DNA from: CALLPQ01 sp039819545
GTDB lineage: Bacteria; Pseudomonadota; Alphaproteobacteria; Caulobacterales; Parvularculaceae
Length of the DNA: 64,000 bases
Direction: 5' to 3'
NCBI GenBank assembly: GCA_039819545.1
Contig: JBCBRS010000004.1
Span: forward strand, 155,592 to 219,591
The translations under genes were made by a program, and so were the position numbers. Of the stretch, positions 1-7,587 are shown piece after piece (the stretch's first letter is position 1; every line of letters starts with the position of its first letter). The notes under the pieces are model-generated. The model was not told the origin of the DNA, ran no database searches, and worked only from the letters and a program-made list of their open reading frames with translations.

Positions 1-233
1 GTAGACTCAATGATCAGGCTGCGTCGGTGTGCGAGTAGCGATTGCACCTGTTCAAGATGCCGACGGGCCGCCTGCAGGCCAGTCAACTGTGGTGATGCCA
101 GACGCGCGCCCTCATCGACGTTTAAATAGATGTGAGAAGGCGTCACGAGCGGAACAAACTTGGTAGCAAATGTCGTCTTGCCCGCACCATTTGGTCCGGC
201 AATGAAGATCAGCTCTGGCGGCGCTTCGCTCAC
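1..233 (-). CDS. Zeta-toxin-like P-loop kinase/ATPase (C-terminus beyond window edge)
   Basis: Only the N-terminal 77 residues lie in the window. Reading leftward from a GTG at 233, the protein begins MSEAPPELIFIAGPNGAGKT, which contains a Walker A motif (GPNGAGKT, residues about 13-20). It continues with LNVDEGARL and ends at the edge in LIIEST. The order P-loop, then a DE-containing segment, then 'EST' matches zeta-toxin / small-molecule-kinase-like P-loop proteins; such proteins often phosphorylate UDP-sugars or are stand-alone predicted kinases. The GTG overlaps the thiC stop codon as GTGA, so it is almost certainly translated from the thiC transcript. No antitoxin-like gene is visible on this side, so calling it a toxin would be unsafe. 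The family call is moderately sure and the exact function is unknown. Confidence 0.75.
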   Translation of the reverse strand, partial: MSEAPPELIFIAGPNGAGKTTFATKFVPLVTPSHIYLNVDEGARLASPQLTGLQAARRHLEQVQSLLAHRRSLIIES

Positions 234-2125
234 AATCCCTCATTTGCCTTTTTCACCGCGTCGGCTTCCAGATACAACTCACTGCCCATCTCTTTGTATT
301 TCTCGCTCATCTCGGCCATGCCTTTCTCTGACATATCCGCGAGGTCTTTTTTCTCGTTGTCTGACAACCCATCGGCGTAGTCGCGCACGTCCTGGGTGAT
401 CTTCATGGAGCAGAATTTTGGTCCGCACATGGAACAAAAATGCGCGACCTTGTGGGCTTCCTTGGGCAGGGTCTGGTCGTGATAGTCGCGGGCCGTTTCC
501 GGGTCCAGCGCGAGATTAAACTGGTCCTCCCAGCGGAAATCAAACCGCGCGCGGCTGACCGCGTCGTCGCGGATTTGTGCTGCCGGGTGGCCTTTGGCCA
601 GATCCGCCGCGTGGGCGGCTAGCTTGTAGGTGATCACGCCGACTTTCACGTCGTCACGGTCGGGAAGGCCGAGATGTTCCTTGGGCGTCACATAACACAA
701 CATCGCCGTGCCAAACCAGCCGATCATCGCCGCGCCAATACCGCTGGTGATATGGTCATAGCCGGGCGCAATATCGGTCGTCAGGGGCCCAAGCGTATAA
801 AACGGCGCCTCGCCGCATTCACGCAGCTGTTTTTCCATATTCACCTTGATCTTGTGCATGGGCACATGGCCCGGCCCCTCGATCATCACCTGACAGCCAT
901 GATCCCACGCGACTTTCGTCAGTTCGCCAAGGGTTTCAAGCTCGGCAAATTGCGCGCGGTCATTGGCATCGGCAATGGAGCCGGGGCGCAAGCCATCCCC
1001 CAGCGAGAAGGTGACATCATAGCGGCGCATGATCTCACAAATCTCGGCGAAGTTTGTATACAGAAAGCTTTCGCGGTGATGGGCAAGGCACCATTTGGCC
1101 ATGATCGACCCGCCGCGCGACACGATTCCCGTCACTCGGTCGGCGGTGAGGTGAATATAGGGCAGGCGCACGCCCGCATGGATGGTGAAATAATCAACAC
1201 CCTGCTCACACTGTTCAATCAGCGTGTCGCGATACACCTCCCAGGTGAGGTCTTCGGCAACGCCGTTCACCTTTTCTAGCGCCTGATAGATGGGCACGGT
1301 GCCAATGGGCACCGGCGAATTGCGGATGATCCATTCGCGGGTGTTGTGAATGTTGCGGCCGGTGGACAGGTCCATCACATTGTCCGCCCCCCAACGGGTG
1401 GCCCAGACCATCTTGTCCACTTCTTCTTCGACCGAAGAGGTGACCGCCGAATTGCCGATATTGGCATTGATCTTGACCAGGAAGTTCCGCCCAATGATTT
1501 GCGGCTCAAGCTCCGGATGGTTGATATTGGACGGGATCACGGCGCGGCCTTTGGCCACCTCATCGCGGACGAATTCTGCCGTGATAAAGGCGGGGATCTC
1601 CGCGCCAAAACTTTCGCCGGCATCAATACGTGCCTGTGCATCCTCGATCATCTCCTTGCGACCGAGGTTCTCGCGGATTGCGACATATTCCATCTCCCTG
1701 GTGATGATCCCGGCTCTGGCAAATTCCAGCTGGGTAATCGGCGCGTCGCCCGTCCCGCGCAGGGGCCTGTTGCGCACGGGGAATTCACGGGCCAGATGCT
1801 TGCCGGTTGCGCCGCCATTGTCTTCGGGTTTGACATCGCGGCCGTCATATTCTTCCACCCCGCCGCGCGCCAACACCCATGCGGTCCGCTTGCGCTCAAG
1901 GCCCTTTTCAACATCAATCGCAACGGCCGCGTCCGTGTACGGGCCGGTCGTATCATAGACGGGAACAGCGGGTTCGTCCGCTGACGGATGAAGGTCAATA
2001 TAACGCACGGGCGCTGCCACATCATCAAACCGGTCGGACTGGACATAGACCTTGCAGCTGGCGGGCAGCGGGCCAGTGGTGACGTCCGGCGTTTTGAAGT
2101 CTGCCTGGGGGGTGTGTTTGTTCAT
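230..2125 (-). CDS. thiC: Phosphomethylpyrimidine synthase ThiC
   Basis: This radical-SAM enzyme converts aminoimidazole ribotide to HMP-phosphate, the pyrimidine half of thiamin. The 631-residue product is full length for the family. It carries the C-terminal iron-sulfur motif CSMCGPKFCSM (CxxCxxxxC) near residue 565, and the conserved blocks SRGGSIMAKW and EGPGHVPMHK. The start at 2125 overlaps the stop of the upstream 111-residue gene (ATGA), and its stop overlaps the next gene as GTGA, so three to four genes are tightly coupled. Control is probably exerted far upstream by the TPP riboswitch at 2857-2943, which precedes the first gene of the operon. The identification is very secure. Confidence 0.98.
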   Translation of the reverse strand: MNKHTPQADFKTPDVTTGPLPASCKVYVQSDRFDDVAAPVRYIDLHPSADEPAVPVYDTTGPYTDAAVAIDVEKGLERKRTAWVLARGGVEEYDGRDVKPEDNGGATGKHLAREFPVRNRPLRGTGDAPITQLEFARAGIITREMEYVAIRENLGRKEMIEDAQARIDAGESFGAEIPAFITAEFVRDEVAKGRAVIPSNINHPELEPQIIGRNFLVKINANIGNSAVTSSVEEEVDKMVWATRWGADNVMDLSTGRNIHNTREWIIRNSPVPIGTVPIYQALEKVNGVAEDLTWEVYRDTLIEQCEQGVDYFTIHAGVRLPYIHLTADRVTGIVSRGGSIMAKWCLAHHRESFLYTNFAEICEIMRRYDVTFSLGDGLRPGSIADANDRAQFAELETLGELTKVAWDHGCQVMIEGPGHVPMHKIKVNMEKQLRECGEAPFYTLGPLTTDIAPGYDHITSGIGAAMIGWFGTAMLCYVTPKEHLGLPDRDDVKVGVITYKLAAHAADLAKGHPAAQIRDDAVSRARFDFRWEDQFNLALDPETARDYHDQTLPKEAHKVAHFCSMCGPKFCSMKITQDVRDYADGLSDNEKKDLADMSEKGMAEMSEKYKEMGSELYLEADAVKKANEGL

Positions 2126-2457
2126 GATGATTTCTTTGCTTTCTGTGCACGTTTTTTCGTCGATTTCTTCGCGGAACCTGAGGGTGCCTCTTTGGCCATT
2201 TCCTCAAGGTTATTTAAGAATTGATCCATTGCCATCATCGTGTCGTCGTCAGCTAAGTCGGGCAAAGAATTCGCGGCAGTCATAAAGGCGTTGAGGTTCG
2301 CCGCACTTGCCTGAACACAAGCACCAACCAGCATCGGGTTACGTTCAGCGTATCCTTCGCCAAAAACGTGATCGATTGCGGACTTTGCTGCGACCAAAAA
2401 ATCAAATGTATAGGAGAATGCAGTTTGCCCCGCACCCTGATCAAAATCATCGTCCAT
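2122..2457 (-). CDS. Small acidic protein with Lys-rich tail, unknown function
   Basis: The 111-residue protein has no signal peptide or membrane segment. An acidic N-terminus (MDDDFDQG) is followed by a helical body of about 80 residues and a strongly basic, low-complexity tail (SAKKSTKKRAQKAKKSS). I do not recognise the family. It lies between the YjbR-family gene (15 bp upstream) and thiC (4-bp ATGA overlap), so it belongs to the riboswitch-controlled transcript. The basic tail could bind nucleic acid or membranes, but this is speculation. It is likely a real gene because both junctions are so tight. Confidence 0.75.
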   Translation of the reverse strand: MDDDFDQGAGQTAFSYTFDFLVAAKSAIDHVFGEGYAERNPMLVGACVQASAANLNAFMTAANSLPDLADDDTMMAMDQFLNNLEEMAKEAPSGSAKKSTKKRAQKAKKSS

Positions 2458-2472
2458 ATGAGTTATTGCTCC

Positions 2473-2850
2473 CTATGTTGATAGTCCCAATTCGCGTTGC
2501 AGTTTCTTCGTCAGCTTTGCGGCCACAAGGTGGTAGCTCTCTCGGATCAACTCTTTTAGATCCTCATCGCTGATTGTGTCGTTACGAGTGCGTTGCAGCC
2601 ATTTCATGCCCCTCGATGCCATGTAAGGTGCAGGGCGCACCCCCGCGGCGTCCTTAAACATCTCCCACGCCATGTCGGAGACCTTGAACACGACGGCCAC
2701 ATTGTCCTGCGCGGTTTTTGTTTGCTCGTCCCATCCGGCAAGGGCAAAGATCTTGCCGCCGATTTTCCAGACGTCCGAGCCGCCCCACTGCACCACATGG
2801 GTGGTGTGGGCAAGGCTGGCGCAATAGGCGTTAAAGTCGTCCTGGGTCAC
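2473..2850 (-). CDS. MmcQ/YjbR family protein (riboswitch-proximal copy)
   Basis: The 125-residue protein belongs to the MmcQ/YjbR family (CyaY-like fold, often described as DNA-binding). Family features include HTTHVVQWGGSDVWKIGGKIFAL read as two blocks, the motif VSDMAWEMF, and the C-terminal block LIRESYHLVAAKLTKK. It starts with GTG at 2850, only a few bases after the 3' end of a TPP riboswitch. The likely ribosome-binding sequence AAGGGAC is part of the riboswitch 3' strand, so TPP probably blocks its translation. A close paralogue lies at 3945-4418. A role in thiamin metabolism is inferred from position only; the family has no established thiamin function known to me. Confidence 0.88.
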   Translation of the reverse strand: MTQDDFNAYCASLAHTTHVVQWGGSDVWKIGGKIFALAGWDEQTKTAQDNVAVVFKVSDMAWEMFKDAAGVRPAPYMASRGMKWLQRTRNDTISDEDLKELIRESYHLVAAKLTKKLQRELGLST

Positions 2851-2856
2851 GGTTTC

Positions 2857-2943
2857 CGTCCCTTCGCGGGTTCTAACCCGTCAGGTTCAAAGGGTGCTTG
2901 CATGGGTAACGCAATCTCAGCGGCTCGGGCCGCGCCCCTCGGT
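2857..2943 (-). promoter_or_regulatory. TPP riboswitch (THI box)
   Basis: On the minus strand the sequence runs GGGGCGC, then a perfect P3 hairpin (GCGGC-CCGA-GCCGC), then CTGAGA, and about 25 bases later CCCTTTGAACCTGACGGGTT and GCGAAGGGAC. These are the invariant CUGAGA and ACCUGA-type TPP-binding elements and the closing P1/P2 strands of the THI box. The 3' strand (AAGGGAC) doubles as the Shine-Dalgarno of the GTG start at 2850, which points to translational rather than intrinsic-terminator control. The downstream operon contains thiC, as expected. Confidence 0.93.
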
Positions 2944-2993
2944 GCGATATGTAATACCACCGCGCGCGGGACGACTGCAAGGGCCCTGCGAAA

Positions 2994-3905
2994 ATGGGCG
3001 CTGTCATTGCAGGGCAGATGGGGTACCCTACCCCCATGAAATCGCTTTTTGCCACCCGGCTGCTCGCCCCGTTGCGGCGCGCAGTCCCCGCCGATAACGC
3101 CGGCAATTCTCCCGCTGCACAAGCACCGGGTACGCCGCCCGCCGACGACATATCCGACGATGTGGGCGACTATGTCCTCGCCCATCACGGGGTTTGCCCG
3201 ATTTGCGAGAATGAAACGCGCTTCACCTCAAAATTTGAATGGTTTCGCGACCATTTACGGTGCGGGCATTGCGGTACCATCCCGCGTGAACGGGCATTGA
3301 TGATGGTGATTGATCAGCTTACCCCGCAATGGCGGTCCCTGATGATCCATGAATCCTCACCCGGGCTACGCTCGGCAACCGACACGCACGGCGTTTCCGG
3401 CAAATTGCGCAGCCAAAATGAGGCTTATTCCTGGTCGCACTACTTTGAAGATGTGACGCCGGGTGATCTCCATGCGGAAAGTGGGGAGCGATGCGAAAAT
3501 CTTGAGGCGCTGACCTTTGCCGATGCCACCTTTGACCTGTTCATCACGCAAGATGTGATGGAGCATGTATTTGATCCGGCCCGCGCCTTTCGCGAGATTG
3601 CCCGCGTATTAAAACCGGGCGGGCGGCATATCTTTACCGTACCCATGGTGAATAAGGACAAACCCAGCGTCACCCGGGCCACGCGCAGTGCGCACGGCAC
3701 CGTGACCCACCATCTGGAACCGGCCTATCACGATAATCCAGTGGATCCCGAAGGCTCCCTCGTCACCCGCGACTGGGGGTTTGATCTCGCCTCTTTTATC
3801 ATGACCGAGACGCAGTGCCCCACGATCATCATTCAGATGGATAATCTCGACCGGGGTATCCGCGCGGAATTCATTGAGGTTGTGGTAACGACCAAACCCG
3901 CCTGA
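2994..3905 (+). CDS. Class I SAM-dependent methyltransferase with N-terminal zinc ribbon
   Basis: The 303-residue protein has two pairs of cysteines (CPICE at about residue 66 and CGHCG at about residue 90) ahead of a Methyltransf_11-type domain. The methyltransferase end is recognisable from FITQDVMEHVFDP and the post-motif block LKPGGRHIFTVP. The glycine-rich motif I is not obvious, so the SAM site may be diverged. An ATG at 3036 (MKSLFATRLL) is an equally good start and would remove the first 14 residues. It is divergent from the TPP-riboswitch operon and convergent with the second YjbR-family gene. The substrate is unknown. Similar proteins are usually annotated as generic methyltransferases, often near glycan genes, which are absent here. 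Confidence 0.85.
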   Translation: MGAVIAGQMGYPTPMKSLFATRLLAPLRRAVPADNAGNSPAAQAPGTPPADDISDDVGDYVLAHHGVCPICENETRFTSKFEWFRDHLRCGHCGTIPRERALMMVIDQLTPQWRSLMIHESSPGLRSATDTHGVSGKLRSQNEAYSWSHYFEDVTPGDLHAESGERCENLEALTFADATFDLFITQDVMEHVFDPARAFREIARVLKPGGRHIFTVPMVNKDKPSVTRATRSAHGTVTHHLEPAYHDNPVDPEGSLVTRDWGFDLASFIMTETQCPTIIIQMDNLDRGIRAEFIEVVVTTKPA

Positions 3906-3944
3906 CACCGCGCCCACCGGGGCCCGTTTAAGGCCGGCCATCGG

Positions 3945-4418
3945 TTAGCGTTTAACGCTTTGGTTTGTCTTGCCAGTGTAGAAAGGTTTTAGCAGACTCA
4001 CACGCAGACAATAAAACCTGAAGGGGTTATCCATGAAATTCGCATCAAGCCCAAGTTTCCGCTGGCATTTCTTGGTCAGTTTCGCCGCCACCAGACGATA
4101 GCTTTCCTCGATCAGGCTGCGCAGATCATCATCGCTGATCGTGCGATCATCCGTACACTGTAACCACTTCATTCCCCGTGAGGCGAGATAGGGTGCCGGG
4201 CGGACGCCATCGGCCTCCCGGTACATTTCCCACGCCATATCGCTGACCTTGAACGTCACATGGCGGGGCCGGCTACCGCTCTCGCGGTCATGGGGGCCGA
4301 GGCTTAATGCCGCAAAAAATTTGCCGCCGATTTTCCAGACATCGGCATCGCCCCACTGCACCACATGGGTCGTATGCGGAAGGCTAGCGCAAAAACTGTT
4401 GAACTCATCCTGGGTCAT
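3945..4418 (-). CDS. MmcQ/YjbR family protein (second copy)
   Basis: This 157-residue protein is clearly paralogous to the gene at 2473-2850. Both begin MTQD(D/E)FN and share THVVQWG, DVWKIGGK, VSDMAWEM, VRPAPY, ASRGMKWLQ and LVAAKLTKK. It differs by a short insertion after the second strand and by about 30 extra C-terminal residues. These extend into the intergenic region and look unconserved (a possible read-through after an original stop near LGLD). It has no visible riboswitch. The next gene upstream ends only about 10 bp before it, so it is probably co-transcribed with the two small membrane-protein genes at 4428-5277. Confidence 0.88.
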   Translation of the reverse strand: MTQDEFNSFCASLPHTTHVVQWGDADVWKIGGKFFAALSLGPHDRESGSRPRHVTFKVSDMAWEMYREADGVRPAPYLASRGMKWLQCTDDRTISDDDLRSLIEESYRLVAAKLTKKCQRKLGLDANFMDNPFRFYCLRVSLLKPFYTGKTNQSVKR

Positions 4419-4427
4419 TACGGGTCC

Positions 4428-4715
4428 TCAGGGGCGTTTAGACCGGCGCGCCAGTAGAAAGATCAGGATCGGCGTGGTGATCAAGCCAAGCGGGCCAATA
4501 AGAAAACCCACTAAAAGCGTCAGGCTGAAACAATGACCTGGATCCTGACTACCGCAGGTGCCGGGCGGGGCAACAAAGGCACCATAAAGAATGACACCGA
4601 TCACCGACAGAAGGGGAAAGATCAGGATCGCATCATACCAGCGCACGGGCCGCTGACCCGCAGTGAGGAACCCGGCAATCACCACACAAAATAAACCTAT
4701 AATCGCAATAATCAT
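4428..4715 (-). CDS. Small membrane protein, unknown
   Basis: A 95-residue hydrophobic protein with about three membrane segments (near residues 3-20, 27-48 and 62-85) and a basic C-terminal end (LLARRSKRP). The ATG at 4715 is chosen because an upstream in-frame alternative at 4790 would overlap the preceding gene and add an implausible Arg-rich leader. The stop falls about 10 bp before the start of the YjbR-like gene, consistent with an operon. I do not recognise the family. Confidence 0.6.
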   Translation of the reverse strand: MIIAIIGLFCVVIAGFLTAGQRPVRWYDAILIFPLLSVIGVILYGAFVAPPGTCGSQDPGHCFSLTLLVGFLIGPLGLITTPILIFLLARRSKRP

Positions 4716-4737
4716 CAGCGCTTGATCCGTAGGCGGC

Positions 4738-5277
4738 TCATTCCGCTGGTGCGATCGTTGGCGTTGACGGCGCACCCTTTGCCGCCACATCTTCCTTGGG
4801 CATCATATCGGGCATCAGCCGGCGCGGACGCCACACGCCGAGCACCACATTGAGGATACACAGCCCCATAATGATCCACAGGGCCGCCCACTCCATGGCC
4901 ATGGCATTGCTGATCGCGGTCATGTCACCGCCTTGGGCCAGGAGTTTTTCTGCCGCCGCTTTTCCTTCGGCGCCTTTGGCCCACACGGCGTGGAGCGTGC
5001 CCTTGAACATCACAATGCCCAATGCTGCCTTCAACACGGCCCAGCCTTTTTCGCAAAACGGATAATGCACCGCCATGGCAAACAGCCCGGAGACGAGCAC
5101 AACGCCGAGCGAGGGGATGATCAGCAGATTGCACACGGCCATGATCGCGCCGCGCAAATCCACATAAGCGGCAACCGTCTGCGGCTGCGCCGTAACAAGC
5201 AGGATCATGTAACAGGCAAGCCCGCCCAGAAGCCCCGCCGCCGACAGGGAATGAAGGATCTTCAAAACTTTACGCAT
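4738..5277 (-). CDS. Integral membrane protein (DUF2269-like)
   Basis: A 179-residue protein with four predicted membrane segments (about residues 6-28, 45-66, 78-98 and 128-147) and a polar Pro/Ala/Thr-rich C-terminus. The start at 5277 (MRKVLKILHS) follows CAGGAGT at suitable spacing; the longer open frame upstream is Arg-rich and lacks a ribosome-binding site. The overall layout, with an N-terminal LHSLSA helix, resembles the DUF2269/CopD-like group of membrane proteins, but that assignment is from pattern memory only. It probably heads a small operon with the two genes below it. Confidence 0.68.
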   Translation of the reverse strand: MRKVLKILHSLSAAGLLGGLACYMILLVTAQPQTVAAYVDLRGAIMAVCNLLIIPSLGVVLVSGLFAMAVHYPFCEKGWAVLKAALGIVMFKGTLHAVWAKGAEGKAAAEKLLAQGGDMTAISNAMAMEWAALWIIMGLCILNVVLGVWRPRRLMPDMMPKEDVAAKGAPSTPTIAPAE

Positions 5278-5526
5278 GCAACGACTCCTGACTTTTCGTT
5301 GATTTCTCTTATGCCAGAAAATCAGCCCGGCGTAACGATGACATCGCGCCCAAGCCGGGTGCGACCACACCGGGCACCCAAGTCTCGACGATCGCGGCGA
5401 TCGAACGCACGCGGCGGGCCAAATCCCTTTGTCCAACCGGCAGAATGTGCCACAAAAAGGATCAACGGTTCAGCGCCGATCGCGACGCATTGTTTTTCCG
5501 GCGCACCCCGCAAGAAAGGTCACCCC

Positions 5527-7320
5527 ATGGCACGTCTGTTTCTGCTTTTCGCCCTTTTCGTTCTGGTCATCCCGATGGCTCCAACGGTTTCCCAATCAAT
5601 GGCTCAGGACACCGCCTCAGATACGCGCGATACATCCATCGGCCCCGGGGGGCGGCCCATCGGTGCGCCCTGGTCCCGTAGCCCGGTTTTTGCCGCCAAT
5701 GGCATGGCCGCTACGGCCCACCCGCTGGCTAGCCAGGTTGCCATCGATATCCTGAAAAAAGGCGGCACCGCCGTCGATGCGGCCATCGCAGCCAATGCGG
5801 CGCTCGGCCTGATGGAGCCCACCGGGAACGGCATTGGCGGTGATCTCTTCGCCATTGTGTGGGACCCGAAAACCGAGAAGCTTTACGGCCTCAATGGCTC
5901 CGGGCGCAGTCCCATGGGCCGCTCCTATGAGGAAATGGTTGCCGCCGCCGGACCGGACGGCACGATCCCGCCGCTTGGCCATCTGCCCGTTACTGTTCCG
6001 GGTACGGTCGATGCGTGGTTTGAGTTGCATGACCGCTTTGGCAAACTCTCCATGAAAAAGGTTCTGGAGCCAACCATTCAGTATGCAAAGGATGGCTTTC
6101 CTGTATCACCCGTCATCGCCTATTATTTTGGCCGGTCAGCACCGAGTTTTGAACGCCGCGCCGAGATGATTGGCGAGTATGATAATGCGCGGGCAACCTA
6201 TTTTGCCAATGGCGCACCCAAGGCTGGCGAAATCTTCCGCAATCCGGACCTTGCCAAAACGCTCAACACCATCGCGCGCAAGGGCCGCGACGCCTTTTAC
6301 AAAGGCGATATCGCGCGCACCATGGATGCCTATTTCAAACGCATTGGCGGTGATCTGCGCTATGAGGATTTCGCCAGCCACGACAGCGAGTGGGTCGACG
6401 TGGCCTGTGTCGGCTATAAAAAAGGCTACGAGTTGTGTGAGCTTCCCCCAAACGGGCAAGGCTACGCGGCACTGCAAATGGCCAATATGCTCAAAACCGT
6501 CGATCTGACCGCCTATGAGCGGGGCAGTGCAGAGGTCCTGCATTACATCACCGAGGCAAAGCGGCTCGCCTTTGAGGATGTGGCAAAGTTCTATGCGGAC
6601 CCGGCATTCGCGGATATTCCCCATGCGGGGTTGTTGTCCGATGCCTATGGCGCCGAGCGCGCCGCCTTGATTGATCCGGAGAAAGCCAATCCGGCCTTTG
6701 GCCCGGGCGAGCCCATGCTCGAAAAAGCGGGGGACACGACCTATCTCACCGTTGCCGACAGTTCCGGCATGATGGTCTCACTGATCCAGTCAAACTATCG
6801 TGGCATGGGCTCCGGCCTCGTTGCCGATGGGTTGGGCTTTATGTTTCAGGATCGCGGTGAGCTTTTTTCCCTGAAAAAAGGCCACCCCAATCAGTATGAA
6901 CCCGGCAAGCGCCCATTCCACACGATCATACCGGCGTTCGTCAAAAAAGATGGGGAGCCCTTTATGTCCTTCGGACTTATGGGCGGCGCCATGCAACCGC
7001 AAGGCCATATGCAGATCCTGATCAATATGGTCGATTACGGCATGAATGTGCAGGAGGCTGGCGATGCCGCCCGGCTCAACCATGATGGCGGGCGGACCCC
7101 CACCAGCGAAGGGGAAGACAATCTTCTGGGTACGTTGCATGTGGAGCCTGGTATTCCCGGTGAGACCGTGGAGAAACTACGCGCCATGGGTCACAAGGTG
7201 CGGGTTGTAAAAAATGGCGTCATGTTCGGCGGATACCAGGCCATTGTCCGCGATCGGGAAACCGGCGTTTATCAAGGCGCAACAGAAATGCGTAAAGACG
7301 GAACCGTGGTCGGGTATTAG
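5527..7320 (+). CDS. ggt: Gamma-glutamyltransferase (glutathione hydrolase)
   Basis: This is an Ntn-hydrolase that cleaves the gamma-glutamyl bond of glutathione and transfers or hydrolyses the glutamyl group in the periplasm. The 597-residue protein has a signal peptide (residues 1-26, ending SQSMAQ). The family block AAIAANAALGLMEPTGNG is present at about 86-103. The self-processing site DTTYLTVAD has nucleophilic Thr404, and SFGLMGGAMQPQGH lies at about 481-494. The ATG at 5527 has an upstream AAGAAAGG; the open frame extends upstream to about 4933 but that part is shadow sequence. A peptide transporter follows in the same direction, which suggests joint use of glutathione-derived peptides. 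An unprocessed intergenic stretch of 267 bp separates them. Confidence 0.95.
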   Translation: MARLFLLFALFVLVIPMAPTVSQSMAQDTASDTRDTSIGPGGRPIGAPWSRSPVFAANGMAATAHPLASQVAIDILKKGGTAVDAAIAANAALGLMEPTGNGIGGDLFAIVWDPKTEKLYGLNGSGRSPMGRSYEEMVAAAGPDGTIPPLGHLPVTVPGTVDAWFELHDRFGKLSMKKVLEPTIQYAKDGFPVSPVIAYYFGRSAPSFERRAEMIGEYDNARATYFANGAPKAGEIFRNPDLAKTLNTIARKGRDAFYKGDIARTMDAYFKRIGGDLRYEDFASHDSEWVDVACVGYKKGYELCELPPNGQGYAALQMANMLKTVDLTAYERGSAEVLHYITEAKRLAFEDVAKFYADPAFADIPHAGLLSDAYGAERAALIDPEKANPAFGPGEPMLEKAGDTTYLTVADSSGMMVSLIQSNYRGMGSGLVADGLGFMFQDRGELFSLKKGHPNQYEPGKRPFHTIIPAFVKKDGEPFMSFGLMGGAMQPQGHMQILINMVDYGMNVQEAGDAARLNHDGGRTPTSEGEDNLLGTLHVEPGIPGETVEKLRAMGHKVRVVKNGVMFGGYQAIVRDRETGVYQGATEMRKDGTVVGY

Positions 7321-7587
7321 GCCCGGGGACACGGGGTGACCATCAAAAAGGAACCGTATTCCCGGGCAAGCGCAGCGCCGACCCGGGAACTGTCACAACA
7401 GGCTCCGGTTAAGAATGAGGGGGAGGTGGGAGGTCCGATCCCCCCCACCCTGCCCACGGCGGGTATCGCCACTGGATTTTGGCGGGAAAATCCGGCTTAA
7501 TATGGGAAATTTGAATGCAGGCAAGGGGTTAGCGGCGCAAACATGGCGGCGTGCCCCCAATGATCATATCCCGAGAAGGAGGGTTCC

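Noticed and set aside
674..1279. Long plus-strand open frame inside thiC
   Set aside because: It is antisense to the securely identified thiC and its translation is Arg/His-rich with no motif; a shadow of GC-rich codons.
2847..3188. Minus-strand frame overlapping the TPP riboswitch and the methyltransferase start
   Set aside because: It would translate the riboswitch itself and lies antisense to a better gene; no ribosome-binding site.
4933..5526. N-terminal extension of gamma-glutamyltransferase by about 198 residues
   Set aside because: It overlaps the opposite-strand membrane-protein gene, and the signal peptide begins exactly at ATG 5527 with a ribosome-binding site.
7426..7451. G/C-rich imperfect hairpin between the gamma-glutamyltransferase and transporter genes
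   Set aside because: The stem is interrupted and no T run follows, so neither a terminator nor a riboswitch can be supported.
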